A stretch of DNA of 64,000 bases from Aselliscus stoliczkanus (lineage: Eukaryota > Chordata > Mammalia > Chiroptera > Hipposideridae), in NCBI GenBank assembly GCA_033961575.1, contig CM066738.1:66501478-66565477 (forward strand), written 5' to 3'. The first letter of the stretch is position 1. Each line of letters opens with the position of its first letter. Positions 10,696 through 21,885 of the stretch are shown piece after piece. A model generated the notes under the pieces. It saw nothing but the letters and a program-made list of their open reading frames with translations. It was not told where the DNA came from and did not search any database. A program made the position numbers and the translations under genes.

Positions 10696-12624
10696 ATAAT
10701 ACGTTGCATGTTGTCATACATAAATAGGCATTTCCAAATACTGAAATAGCATTTGCCATCATTAACTTGCTCTCTAGAAGGATCCAAACATATTCCTAGT
10801 GAGTAAGTATTACCTTCAGCATCATCACAATCTTCATTCACTTTCAATAACTTATTAGTAAAATCCAGACTTTTCCCAAAGAAGGTTTATGGAAGTAAAA
10901 TAAGAAACCATACATTTCTTACTTAAAAATTGCAGTGAGGCATTAACATCATGTAATATGATAGATCTTGTTATGGAACCGATTAATGATTCTGAATTAA
11001 CTTGATTTTATTAAGAGTTAAATAATTGATGCTGTAGTAATGGAGAGAGAACAGAGAGGATAGTTTTTTTTTCCCTCAGATTTCTTTCCTTGGTTGGAAG
11101 TGAGGGTACACGACAACTAGTTTCACCATGTTAGAATTAAAGAGTCAATGCTGACAACAGAATATTTAAATAACAATCTATTTGAAGAGTAATTCATTTA
11201 AAATAACCTTCTTTAGAACCAGATTTCATTAAATGGAAATGACCTTAAGTGGGATCCAGGGCTTTACAATATGTCTGTTTTTCTGTCATACTTGGTGAAC
11301 TAGATTTATTTTTCTTCTTCCAAAGAATCTAATTTTGCAGGGTAATTTGACCTGATGGGGGCAGTGTGTGCCTTTCAGTCTCAGAGCCTAAAGCTGTACC
11401 TGGGAGAAAAGTAAGCTTAAGTGATAAATTCCCCACAGTGCTTGGAGAAGGGCTGCAATAGGCTGCTGATGACTTTATTGGCTCTGAAATGGCGGCTTGC
11501 TTATGAACAAAACTAAAAAGGGATCAAATTGAAAAATCAAAGTTTTGTCAGATTTCCCACAGTCCAGTAGAAGAGCTGCTTTTCAAAATTATTTTGTAAA
11601 GCTCTCTAATAAGCTTTCCCAAGCATCTTTCTTAATGCAGTAAAACAGAAAATCTCCCCAAAGATCTGCCTGAAGAACAGCTAATGGATTTTTAGGCATG
11701 ATTTGTTTATTAGAAATATGCAGTTGTCTACACATCTGCTTGTCTGTATCAAACTTCTTCAATTGATATGTGAGCAGAAAATTCTCTTTGTTGCATTAAC
11801 TTGGAAACTTTTGCTTTTCTAAGGACTATCATTGTCCTCCCAGGGTTATTCTGAGTATCTGTGGGAAGCTCAGTCTGAAAAGCATGTATTTTTTGCTTTT
11901 TTCTAAGATAATTATGTTTTCTTTTTCAGTTTTTTAGGCATAAAGCAAAAAGAAAAATGGACCTTGTGTTAGGCAGCACCTTCAGGTATCTCTGTGTCTT
12001 CATAGTCCCTTCTCATAATGCCTTATTTGATGGATCATGTTGGTCAGAATACCCATTTGGAGTCCACTAATATTATTGTCTGAAACAGAAAGGAGAAGCC
12101 ATTTACTGAAATGAAATGCTGTCTACTACTCCAATTTCTGTATACTTTCTGAAGTACTTGTAACTTCAAATGATTAACACTATCAGAACTCACTTGTTTA
12201 TACTTTAACAGTATTTTTAAAAAACACTTCTTTTGGTGTTGTGAAATATAACAAATGTGCAAATAAATCCACAATAAAAAGATATATAGCATCATGGTTT
12301 ATCACACAGCAAAAAACCAGGTTAAAAAAAAAGTATATTTTCTGTATCCTAAAAACCTCTCTCATACTTCTTCTGAATCACTAACTCCTTCTAACTCAAA
12401 TGTAACCAATACTCTGATTACCATAGCAATCACTTCCTTACTCTTCTTCATACCTTTTTCCTAAGCACATCTTCCCAGGGATCCTTATCCTGTAATTTTT
12501 CACAATCTTGTTGCTGTCCAGTGCCTCTAAGCAGATACTTAGGTAGTGTTCATGTTTTTTAGTTGTTTTTGGTAAAAGGGTGAGTTTGTATTGCCTAACC
12601 CAACATTCCAGGAAATGGAGCTTC
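10696..12624. other. Non-repetitive stretch, no gene recognised
   Basis: About 1.9 kb without recognisable repeats or coding signals. Compositionally ordinary. It is a candidate for comparison with other mammals, since it is among the longest repeat-free pieces. Confidence 0.5.
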
Positions 12625-12770
12625 ATTTATTTTTCAATTCATCAAATATTTACTGAGTGCCTACAAGCTAGGTACTGTGCTCTGAGCTTGGGAGACATTG
12701 GGAAAAAGATATACACTTCCTGTTCTAGAGGAGTGTTGCAGTCCACTTGGCGGGGTTCAGACAAGTAAAC
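12625..12770 (-). mobile_element. L2 LINE 3' end relic
   Basis: The plus strand reads TCATCAAATATTTACTGAGT, GCCTACAAGCTAGGTACTGT and then GGGAGACATTGGGAAAAAG. This is the antisense of the L2 3'UTR block (the widely dispersed 'tattgagtgcctactatgtg' pattern). Short and diverged. Confidence 0.6.
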
Positions 12771-12995
12771 ATTATAACACTCATCTTCCAATCTCCTGCA
12801 CAACTACAATGTGACATTAATGTGACATTGTGACTACAATGTGACATTACTTTCATATCATGAAAGTAAATATGAGACAATGTTAAAATATGTAGTAAAC
12901 ATTGATTTTACAATAACGCTTCTCTTTACAATAAGATTCACAATAGAATTTCTTTACAAGCAAAGTGTTTTTGAATTTTTAAATAGGTACACCAC

Positions 12996-13034
<39 letters not shown>
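12996..13034. repeat. (CA)n microsatellite
   Basis: About 19 consecutive CA units following ACCACAA. A chance ORF with histidine-threonine repeats runs through it. Likely polymorphic. Confidence 0.95.
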
Positions 13035-13036
<2 letters not shown>

Positions 13037-13865
13037 TAGGACTATTTAGAAACAGAATTTGTAAGTAATTCTAGTTTTATAACCAAGATGTACTTGAGTT
13101 GGGAAGTTGTTGATGCTATATGCCTGATGGAAGAATATGGTTTGCTAACTGTAATTTTTTCTCATTTAGCCTTGCCATTTCATTTGCCTTTTCCTGTTGA
13201 ATTTTAAGCTCTTCAGACTTCTTTGTAAACTGTGTCATTCATTCCTTCAAACCCTTTTCAAATCTCAAAGTAAATTTGCAGTTCCCCATTTCTCTATTTT
13301 TGTGAGTGCCTGGGTCCTGCTTTTGGTGGTTGTGAAGAGCTGGCACTTGTCTAACCTCCATGGTAATTTCTTCTTACTAACAGCATTCTCCCTTGAAATT
13401 ATACTCAAATATTTCTCTCTTCAAGTATCAGGTTTCTCAATCTGGAATGGGCTTCACAGTTATGTGAACTCCTTAAAATTTTGTGCAAAATACTATTTCT
13501 ATTTGAATATATTAATTTTTCTGGAAAAAATATATTTTAAAGAACATTATTTTACTATGGGAATTTTCAAACAAACACAGGAGTAGAGAGAATGTAAGTT
13601 CCCATGCATCCACTTTGAATATTTTGCTACTCTTAGTTCACCTATCCTTTTCCTTTTTTTTTTTTTTGAGTATTTAAAGCATGTCCCTGACATGTCATTT
13701 CTTCCATAAAATCTTTAGTATGCATTTTCAACTGCTAGATTTTTTTTCTTACATGACCACCATGCCTTATGAGAACTAGAAAAATGAACAAATTCATCTA
13801 ATTCTAGCCAATATTCAAATCCCCCAATTATCTTGTAATATGTAATTTTATAGTTGGGCTATTGG
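13035..13865. other. Mostly unassigned; possible old LINE remnant at the end
   Basis: No gene recognised. From about 13556 the sequence (CAAACAAACACAGGAGTAGA, later GCATGTCCCTGACATGTC) resembles degraded LINE 3' sequence, but the family could not be fixed. Confidence 0.35.
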
Positions 13866-16075
13866 ATTTTTTTGAACAAAATATACATTTTTAAAATTAT
13901 TACGATGACAATTTTTAGAGCAGATTAAAGTTCACAACAAAATTGAAGGGAGGTACATTGATTTCCTATATTTCCCCTGCCTCCACAATGCACAGCCTTA
14001 TTCTCCTTTATCAACATCCCCACCAGAGTGCTACATTTGTTACGGTTGATGAACCTACATTGGTACATATTATTACCCAAAGTTCATAGTTTACACTAGG
14101 ACTCACTCTTGGTGTTTTACATTCTATAGGTTTGGAAAAATGTATAGTGACATGTATCCATCATTATGGTATCACACAGAGTATTTGTACTGCCACAAAC
14201 ATCCTCTGTACTCTGTCTACCCATCCTCCTCCATAGTTTTGCCTTTTCCAAAGTATTACGTAGTTGGAGTCATACAGTATGCAGCCTTTTCAGATTGGCT
14301 TCTTTCACATAGTAATATACATATATGGTGCCTCCATGTATTTTCATGTCTTGATAGCTCATTGTATTTTTGATGATAGCCTTTTTTAACAGATGTGAAG
14401 TAATATCACATTTCAGTTTTGATTTGCATTTCCCTGATGGTTAATGATGCACATTTTCATGCACATGTTCACCATTTGTATGTCTTATTTGGAAAAATAT
14501 TTGATTCCTGTGCCCATTTTAAAATCTTTTGCTACTGAGTAGTATTAGATTCTTTTATTTTTTGAGTATTAACCCCGTATCAGATATATGATTTGAGAAT
14601 ATTTTCTCCCATAGTGTAGGTTGCCTTTTCATTTTGTTTTCTATGCAGAAGCTTTTTAGTTGGATGTAGTCCCACTTGTTTAGTTTTGCTTTAATTGCCT
14701 TTGCTTTTGGTGTCATAAGCAAAAAAAATCATTTCCCATATAAAGCCAAGGAGTTTACCCCTAATGTTTTCTTCTAGGAATTTTATGTTTTCAGATTTTA
14801 CATTAGAGTCTTTAATCCAATTTGAATTGATTTTTGTATATGGTATAAGATAGGGATCGAGTTTTATTCTTTTATGCATGGCTGTCCAGTTTTCCCAGGG
14901 TCATTGTATGTTCCAGGTTTCTTTGTCACAAAGAAATCGATCATATAAGTGCAGGTTTATTCCTGGGCTCTCTATGCTCTTCCATTGATCTATGTATCTG
15001 GTTTTATGCCAAAACCATACTGTTTTTTATTACTATAGCTTTGTAATATAGTTTGAAATTAGGAAATGTGATACCTCCAGCTTTGTTCTTTGTAAAGATT
15101 ACTTTTGCTGTTCAGGGTCTTCTGTGGTCCCATACGAATTTTCAGGATTATTTGTTCTATTTCTGTGAAAAAATGCCATAAAGTTTTATAGGGATTGCAT
15201 TGAATCCATCAATTGCTTTAGGTACTATGGCTATTTTAATAATGTTAATTCTTCCAACTCATGAACACAGAATATTTTTCCATTTATTTGTGTCTTCTTC
15301 ATTTATTTATAGTTTTTAGTGTATAGGTCTTTCGCCATTTTGATTAAATTTATTCCTAGACATTGTATTGTTTTTAATGCAATTGCAGGTGAAATTGTTT
15401 TCTTAATTCCTCTTTGCAAAAATTTGTTGTTAGTGTATAGAAACACAACTGATCTTTTGTATTGATTTTGTATGCTACAACTTTACTGAATTTGTTTATT
15501 ACCTATAACTTATGTTTTCTAGTGAATTATTTAGGGTCTCTCTATATAATATGTCATTTGGAAATAGTGACAGTTTTACTTCTTCCTTTTCAATTTGGAT
15601 GCCTTTTGTTTCTTTTTCTTGCCTAATTGCTTGGCTACGATGTTCAATATGTTGAATAAAAGTGGTAAGAGTGGGCATCCTTGTCTGGTTCCTGATCTCT
15701 GAGGAAAAGCTTTTATCTTTTCACCACTGAGTAATATATTACAAGCTGTTGGCTTGTCATATATGGTCTTCATTATGTTGAGGTATGTTCCATCTATACC
15801 CACTTCGTTGAAAGTTTTTATTATAAATGGATATTGAATTTTGTCAAATGTTTTTTCTGTATCTATTAAAATGATCATATGATTTTTATCCTTCGTGTTG
15901 TTAATGTGGTGAATCACACTGATTAATTTCTGGATATTGAACCATACTTGCATCTATGGAATAAATTGCACTTGATCCTTTCAATGTACTGTTGAATTTG
16001 GTTTACTAATATTTCATTGAAGAGTTTTACATGACCTGGGTGACTTTTATGTCCCTTCAGTTCAGAGATTTTGTT
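13866..16075 (-). mobile_element. Old L1M-type element: 3'UTR and ORF2 C-terminal half
   Basis: On the minus strand the piece contains RT and C-terminal ORF2 sequence (about 16075 down to 14390) followed by an L1M-like 3'UTR (about 14390 to 13866). It is much more diverged from copies A-E than they are from each other, so it belongs to an older subfamily. Both ends are eroded and boundaries are approximate. Confidence 0.85.
14390..16075 (-). pseudogene. Old L1 ORF2p C-terminal fragment
   Basis: A readable RT piece at 15576-15953 includes [20 protein letters not shown] (motif A region), then [26 protein letters not shown], and motif B as [17 protein letters not shown]. The YADD region follows in degraded form near 15560. 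Further downstream a short piece (14691-14879) reads [20 protein letters not shown], part of the ORF2 C-terminal half. Many stops and frameshifts. The endonuclease domain is absent. Confidence 0.85.
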
Positions 16076-16084
16076 TTTTCATTT

Positions 16085-16375
16085 AAAAATACTTATTTCA
16101 TGCCTATTTGAAGCCAGGCATTATTCTAAGAAAGGGGGATACAATGATGATTAGTAGATAAAATCTTTGTTCTTATGAGCTCTTAAAGTCTCATGGGAGT
16201 GGAGGAGCCAGATATGTAAACAAACAAGGTACTTTTAGATAAATGCTATGTAGAAAATTAAACAGTGTGAATGATATTAGAACACATAGGGCAGGAAGGA
16301 GGGACACTTTAGGCTGGGTGGTTCATGGAAGCTCCTATAAGGAAGTAATATTTGAAATCAGAATTAAATTATTAG
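16085..16375 (-). mobile_element. L2 LINE 3'UTR relic
   Basis: The plus strand shows the antisense L2 signature in order: AGCCAGGCATTATTCTAAGA, GATACAATGATGATTAGTAG, GATAAATGCTATGTAGAAAA, and GGGTGGTTCATGGAAGCTCC. Diverged but collinear with the L2 relics at 30126 and 34020. Confidence 0.6.
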
Positions 16376-16586
16376 AAGTAGGTATTTATGTATACATCTG
16401 AAGAAAACCTTAATATCTTTTAAAGGGAAACTTTAATATTTTTTGAACAAAAAAATGAAATTAGTTTATTGTGATCTGTTCTTGAGCAAACTCATGCTGG
16501 CTCCTTTTGGCTACAACTTTCCTCTGGCATAATGAACTATTCTAGAGTTTTTTGGAAATTATTCACTATCTCACCAAATTGTATTT

Positions 16587-17769
16587 TTTTTATCTTTTTT
16601 TAAAATTACAGTTTATTGGGGTAACAATGGTTAGTAAAGTTACATAGGTTTTAAGTGTACAATTCTGTAATACATCATCTATATATCACATTGTGTATTC
16701 ACCACCCAGAGTCAGTTCTCCTTCAATCACTATATATTTGATCCTTTTTATTCTCATCTACCACCTCCCATCCCCACTTACCCTCTGGTAACCACTAAAC
16801 CATTATCTATGTCTATGAGGTTTTGTTTCTTTATGTTTGTCACTGTTGTTGGGAATGCAGATTAGTACAGCCGCTGTGGAAGGCAATTAGCAGGTTTCTC
16901 AAAAAATTAAGAATATGGGCCAGACGAGGGGCTCAGTTGATTAAGAGCTGGTTTAGAGCACGATCTCTGAACAACAGGACTGCAGGTTTGATTCCCACAT
17001 GGGCCAGTGAATGCTGCACCCGAGCTGAGCTGTCACTGTGCTGCCAACAGGTGGCAGCATGGCTCAGCTGGTGTAACAACAAGATTGCCTGTTCAATGGT
17101 GGGCTATGCCCACCTGCAACTAAAGATTGTACTCGGCACCTTGAAGTGAGCTGCCTCTTGGATGGTTCAGTTGATAGAGCGTGCACTCTTAACAACAAGG
17201 CTGCTGTTTCGACTCCTGCATGGGATGGTGTCTACGCCCACCCACAACTAAGATTGAACACAGCACCTTGAGCTCAGAGGCTGAGAGCTGCCGATGGGAA
17301 GCCAGACGGCAACTGGCGCACTCCGCAACGGAGAAGAGTAACAACTTGGTGGTCCCCTCCCCCAATTCCCCAACACTGTTCTCCTCCCCCAATTCCCCAA
17401 TAAAATCTTTAAAAATAAATTAAATTAAGAACATAATTACCATATGACCCGGCAATCTGTTTCCTGGGTATATACCCCCAAATCTGTATACACTTATCTG
17501 TAAAGATATATATGTTCTGATGTTCATTGCAGCTTTATTTAAGGTGGCCAAGACATGGAAACAACTCTAGTGTCCTTAGATAGATGATTAGAAAAGAAGA
17601 TGTGGTATATATACACAATGGAATATATTCTGCCATAAGAAAAGGTGAAATAGTGCCATTTGTGACAGCATGGATGAATCTTGAGATTATTATGCTGAGC
17701 AAAATAAGTCAGACAGAAAAAAAGCCAAGAACCATATGATTTCACTAATACTTGGGATACAAAACGGAA
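16587..17769 (-). mobile_element. L1 copy G: 5'-truncated, twin-primed (5' inversion)
   Basis: A perfect 14-bp duplication ACCAAATTGTATTT flanks the unit (16573-16586 and 17770-17783). The piece 16587-16843 is L1 3'UTR with its A-tail, in minus orientation. The piece 16845-17769 is the adjacent upstream L1 sequence (ORF2 C-terminus, CCAAGACATGGAAACAACTC), inverted to plus orientation. That is the classic product of twin priming. A composite SINE later inserted into the inverted part. Confidence 0.85.
16917..17421 (+). mobile_element. Composite SINE with three tRNA-like modules
   Basis: It is flanked by AAATTAAGAATAT (16904-16916) and AAATTAAGAACAT (17422-17434), 12 of 13 identical. Three successive tRNA-like modules carry box-A-like blocks GGCTCAGTTGATTAAGAGC (near 16930), TGGCTCAGCTGGTG (near 17060) and TGGTTCAGTTGATAGAGCG (near 17162). 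Each has a box-B-like partner (AGGTTTGATTCCC, CCTGTTCAATGG, GTTTCGACTCC). The modules are joined by repeated CACCTGCAACTAAAGATTG-type linkers. The tail is C/T-rich (CCCCTCCCCCAATTCCCC) and ends CCCAATAAAATCTTTAAA. The tail is shared with the SINEs at 30896, 51082 and 59715. Confidence 0.85.
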
Positions 17770-17783
17770 ACCAAATTGTATTT

Positions 17784-18764
17784 AAACAATTAATTTTTTC
17801 TCTCATTTTGAAAATGACAACAAGCAGCCTTCTTCATCTCTCTCATTTTCCATGATGTATAGTCAAATCTGAGTATGCTTTCAGTATGTGGGAACATAGT
17901 TCACTTGGGCTAGAGGCAGAAGCTCCTTTAAAGTAGTTAAATTCTCTTCTACTCAATTCATTGCCTACCTTGGCTTTAATTCCCTCATATTTTTTTCATA
18001 CTTCTCAGTTTTAAGATAACTTTTCTTGCTGGAACTAATGAGAGAAAGAGAATTTAAAATTTTAGAGAAAAAGAAAAATGGAGCATTTCACTTTCTCTCT
18101 GCATCTGTTAACATTTTACCATCTGCTTCAAGCACTGGTTCAATTCCTTCCTTCTTTTTCTTCAGTTTGGCAATCACTTAAAATGCATTCCCACCCATTG
18201 TTTGTACCAGGGTTTTTGAGTCTCTGCTCATTCTGCATTTATTTATTCTTGAGTGATTTCAAACATTTGTATTCTTTTGAATTTTTTTTTTTTGGAGGTT
18301 GGAGGGGGTAATGCAGCCTTCTTTCCATCAGTTAGAGAGTTTCCTTACAGATAAATTACTTTATTAGTTACCTTTGCCCTTTGGTTCTTCTTCAGGATCA
18401 TTTATAATTGTATTGTTAGAATTATAATATTGGAACTACTTAATTCATTTGTATCTTCCTTTCTTTTTGTAGTCTGTATCCATGGGATCATGTTAATCTT
18501 TTCTCTAGTTTTTGTTGAAAAATGCATGGCAAATGCATAGAGGGAATGTCTGGCCCTGATCATTATTGCTTCCCTGCCTTCTATGAATTTGGAAAACACA
18601 TGGGCACTTTTCTTGAAGTTTCCTATTGCTACTGGGGCTAGGGTTATATAATGGTTCTTCTTTGCAGTTTATTTGATTATAGCTTGCTTTTTTCCAGTTT
18701 TATGGTCATTTTCTCCCATGCCAGAAGAGATCTACAGGAATCATATACATAACATAATTAAGTG
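17784..18764. other. No gene recognised
   Basis: AT-rich, no repeat family or coding signal identified. Confidence 0.45.
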
Positions 18765-19720
18765 TCTCTGAACCCAACTTCAACATGGGGGAGGTATTTC
18801 CCACACCCCCAACAAAGCAATCCTCAGACTCCAGCAGCGTTTTTGAGAATTCAACTCAATCCTCACACTATTTACCCAGAGATAGTATCATATCCCCAGG
18901 TTAAGGGCTTAGTTTTACAATACTGCCACCTCCCCACTTCAGATGTCAATCACAAGCCCAGGTTCTTTGTTACCTGTACTTCTGATTGACTGGCTATAAA
19001 TCAAAGAGGTTCCCATGACCTTCTTTTTGGTTTTGATTAATTTGCTTGAGTGGCTCACAAAACTCAGGAAAAGGTTTTACTTATTACATCACCAATTTAT
19101 TATAAAAGGATACAACTCAGTAATAGCCAGATGGAAGATATGCATAGGGCAAAGCATGGGGAAAGTCACAAAGCTTTCATGCTCTCTCCAGGTATGTCAC
19201 TCTCTTTGAATCTCCACATGTTCACCAACATGGAAGCTTTCTGAAACCCTTCCTTTTGGATTCTTATAGAAGCTTCATTATAGAGGCATGATTGATTAAA
19301 TCATTGCCTTTGGTGATTGAACTCAATCTTTTTTTTTTTTTTTTTTTTGAGGGCAGTGTCACTGGCCCTCATATGTGGGACCCGAACTGGGGCCGCTGGC
19401 TTCCCAAGCCAGCGCTTAACCACCACACCACTCGGTCAGCCCTGAACTCAATCTTTAGCCCTTTTTGCCACCCTGGTGGTCAGGGAGTGAGACTGGAAGT
19501 TCTAACACTCTAATAACATAGTTGGCTGTCCTGGCAACCAACTCCCATTCTTAGGTGATTTCCAAAGATGACCTCATTAACATAAAAAAAAAAAGTTCAA
19601 CTTTATTGCCTTAATCTCTTGGAAATTCCAAGGGATTTTAGGAACACTGTGCCAGAAATGGGAATGAAGACTGAATATATGTTTCTTTAAATATATATTT
19701 CTTATTATAGAACACAATAT
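18765..19720. repeat. Dispersed repeat, first copy (LTR-like, family not identified)
   Basis: It is collinear over about 750 bp with 26385-27190. Shared blocks include CTGTACTTCTGA(T/C)TGACTGGC, GAGTGGCTCA, ACCAGATGGAAG, ATGCATAGGGCAA and CCTCATTAACAT. Length and composition suggest a solitary LTR of an old endogenous retroelement, but no diagnostic ends were confirmed. Strand is therefore left open. A short SINE interrupts it. Confidence 0.7.
19332..19442 (-). mobile_element. tRNA-derived SINE (short form)
   Basis: Perfect 14-bp duplication TGAACTCAATCTTT at 19318-19331 and 19443-19456. A near-consensus copy: GTTAAGCGCTGGCTTGGGAA, then CCAGTTCGGGTCCCACATAT (box B region). Inserted in the dispersed repeat. 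Confidence 0.92.
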
Positions 19721-20539
19721 TACAATTAGATACAAAAATGAAATCCATGATAGTCAAGATAGTCTATATCAGTCATATAGATTGTTCATAATCTACAAAT
19801 TATAAATAAGGACCAAGTTGACAGTGTTTTATCTGCATGGCAAATTGGTCAACCTATTAACAAAATTATTAACCTATTAAAGTCAACCTATTAACAACCA
19901 TTAACAAAATAAGCTCTAAGGAAGTTGTAAAGTAGATTTACTTTTTACTAATGTACCCCTAGCTTCTGCTCTGATGACCTTTCTTTCTGTTTTGTTTTGT
20001 TTTTTTTTTTAATTATTTATTAGAAAACCTCATGCTTGTGTTAGATTTATTGGGGGCATCCCACTATAGTAGTTTACATTGCCTGAATTAAAATGTCTTG
20101 TTTTCTCAGAGTTCTCTTCTTTCTTTGCTTATTTGAAAAAGGAGTGGTGTTATGTGAATTCCTGGGTGACATATTTGGATTTTAATAGAATTATGGACAA
20201 AATGTTTTAACCCAAATAAACTCTTTTGATAAATCATGGTAAATCAATAGGAAAAGAGGCATTTCAGAGAAAGAGAAATCTTTGAGAATATTTGAAATTA
20301 TCTCATAACTTCCTTCATGCCCTTGTAAAGGCCTGAAATGCCAAAATGAGTTCTAGCAAATAAGCGAAATTTGGCTAATGTTTGACTTATAATTCCAGTT
20401 AAAATCCTGGAAAAAATTTCTGACATCAAAAATGTCGATACAGGTAAATTCCAGCTTTGTATTCTTGCCCTTTCCTTGATGAAGGAACATAAGTCTATGG
20501 TACTTGTGTGTATAGTAGTCATATTTGTTTAATTTTCAT
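19721..20539. other. No gene recognised
   Basis: AT-rich. A T-rich tract at 19990-20015 is unassigned. Confidence 0.45.
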
Positions 20540-20672
20540 TTCATTTTTGATGCTGATAAATTCTGTTCTCTTTTTACTTTTCTTCTTGCTAGGGATACAT
20601 TAATCTTCTTGACTTTTTCAAAGAACCAGATTTTAGTTTCATTGATTTTTTTTCTATTGGTTTCCTGTTTTT

Positions 20673-20715
20673 TTTTTTGTTTTTTTTTAAATTTATTTAT
20701 TTTTAATTAGTTTCA
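20673..20715 (-). mobile_element. Ultrashort (43 bp) L1 3'-end insertion
   Basis: A perfect duplication GGTTTCCTGTTTTT (20659-20672 and 20716-20729) brackets an A-tail in minus orientation plus the L1 3' terminal motif TGAAACTAATTAAAAATAAA. This is an extreme 5' truncation of an L1 or another L1-mobilised RNA. Confidence 0.65.
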
Positions 20716-21778
20716 GGTTTCCTGTTTTTAATTTCATTGATTTCTGCTGTTACCTGTACTATTTCCTTCCACTTTATTTGGTTTTATTTTGCTATTCTTT
20801 TTCTAGTTTCTTAAGGTGGAAGCTTAGCTTATTGATTTGAGAACTTTAATCTTTTTTCTTATAAAAATGTAATACTATAAATATCCCTCTAAAATGCATT
20901 TACTTCATCCCATAAATTTTATTGTGGTACTTATTAATTTTTATTCAGTATAAAATATCTTAAAATTTCCCTTAAGAAATCTTTTTGACTTATGGATTAT
21001 TTAGAAGTGCTGTTTAATTTCCAAGTGCCTGGTTTTTTTTCCATTATCTTGCTGATTGATTTTCAGTATAATTTCATTATGGTTTAAGCATATACTTTCC
21101 ATAATTTCAATTCTTTCAAATGTCCTAAGGTTTGTTTTATGAATCAGGACATATTTTGGACAAAGTTCTAGGTATACTGGAAAAGACTGTGCTTTGGGTG
21201 GAATGTTCTAATAATGTCTATTATATTTAATAAGTTGATGACATTGTTCAGTTCTTTTGAGTTTCTATCTATTATTTATACTGTTATTGAGAGAGGAGTG
21301 TCAAATTATCTAACTATAATCTTGGATTCGTATATATCTCCTTTCAGTTTTTGCTTCATGTATTTTGAAACTGTAGTGTAAGATGGATAGCCATTTAGAA
21401 TTGCTATGCCTTCTCTTGTGAACTGATTCTTTTATCAATAGATAATACCTTTTTTTATCCCTGGAAGTTTTCTTTGTTATGAAGTTGACTTTGTTTGATA
21501 TTAATATAGCCATTCCAACTTTTTGTTGATTAGTATTTGTAACCTACCTATATCATTATATTTGAAGTGAGTTTACTGTGGACAATCTAGAGGAGTCAAT
21601 ATATTTTATTCATGCTGACAATTTGTATCTTTTACATTTAATATATTTATTAATATGTTTGGATTTAAGTCAGCCATTTTGTTGTCTGTTTTCTGCTTGT
21701 TCCCTTTGTTTTTTTTGTTCCCTTTTTCTCCTTTCTGGCCATCATTGGGTTATTTGAATTTTTTTAGTATTCTGTTTT

Positions 21779-21885
21779 GTTTTATTTTTTTGAGGGCCAT
21801 GTCGCTGGCCCTCATATGTGGGACCCCAACCGGGGTCGCTGGCTTCCCAAGCCAATGCTTAACCACCGTGCCACTCGGCTGGCCC
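21779..21885 (-). mobile_element. tRNA-derived SINE (short form)
   Basis: Duplication TTTAGTATTCTGTTTT (21763-21778) and TTTAGTATTCTATTTT (21886-21901), 15 of 16 identical. The usual head, hairpin, box B and CACATATGAGGGCCAGCGAC block are present. Confidence 0.92.

Noticed and set aside
12841..13068. Frame ending in histidine-threonine repeats
   Set aside because: The repeats are the translation of the (CA)n microsatellite.
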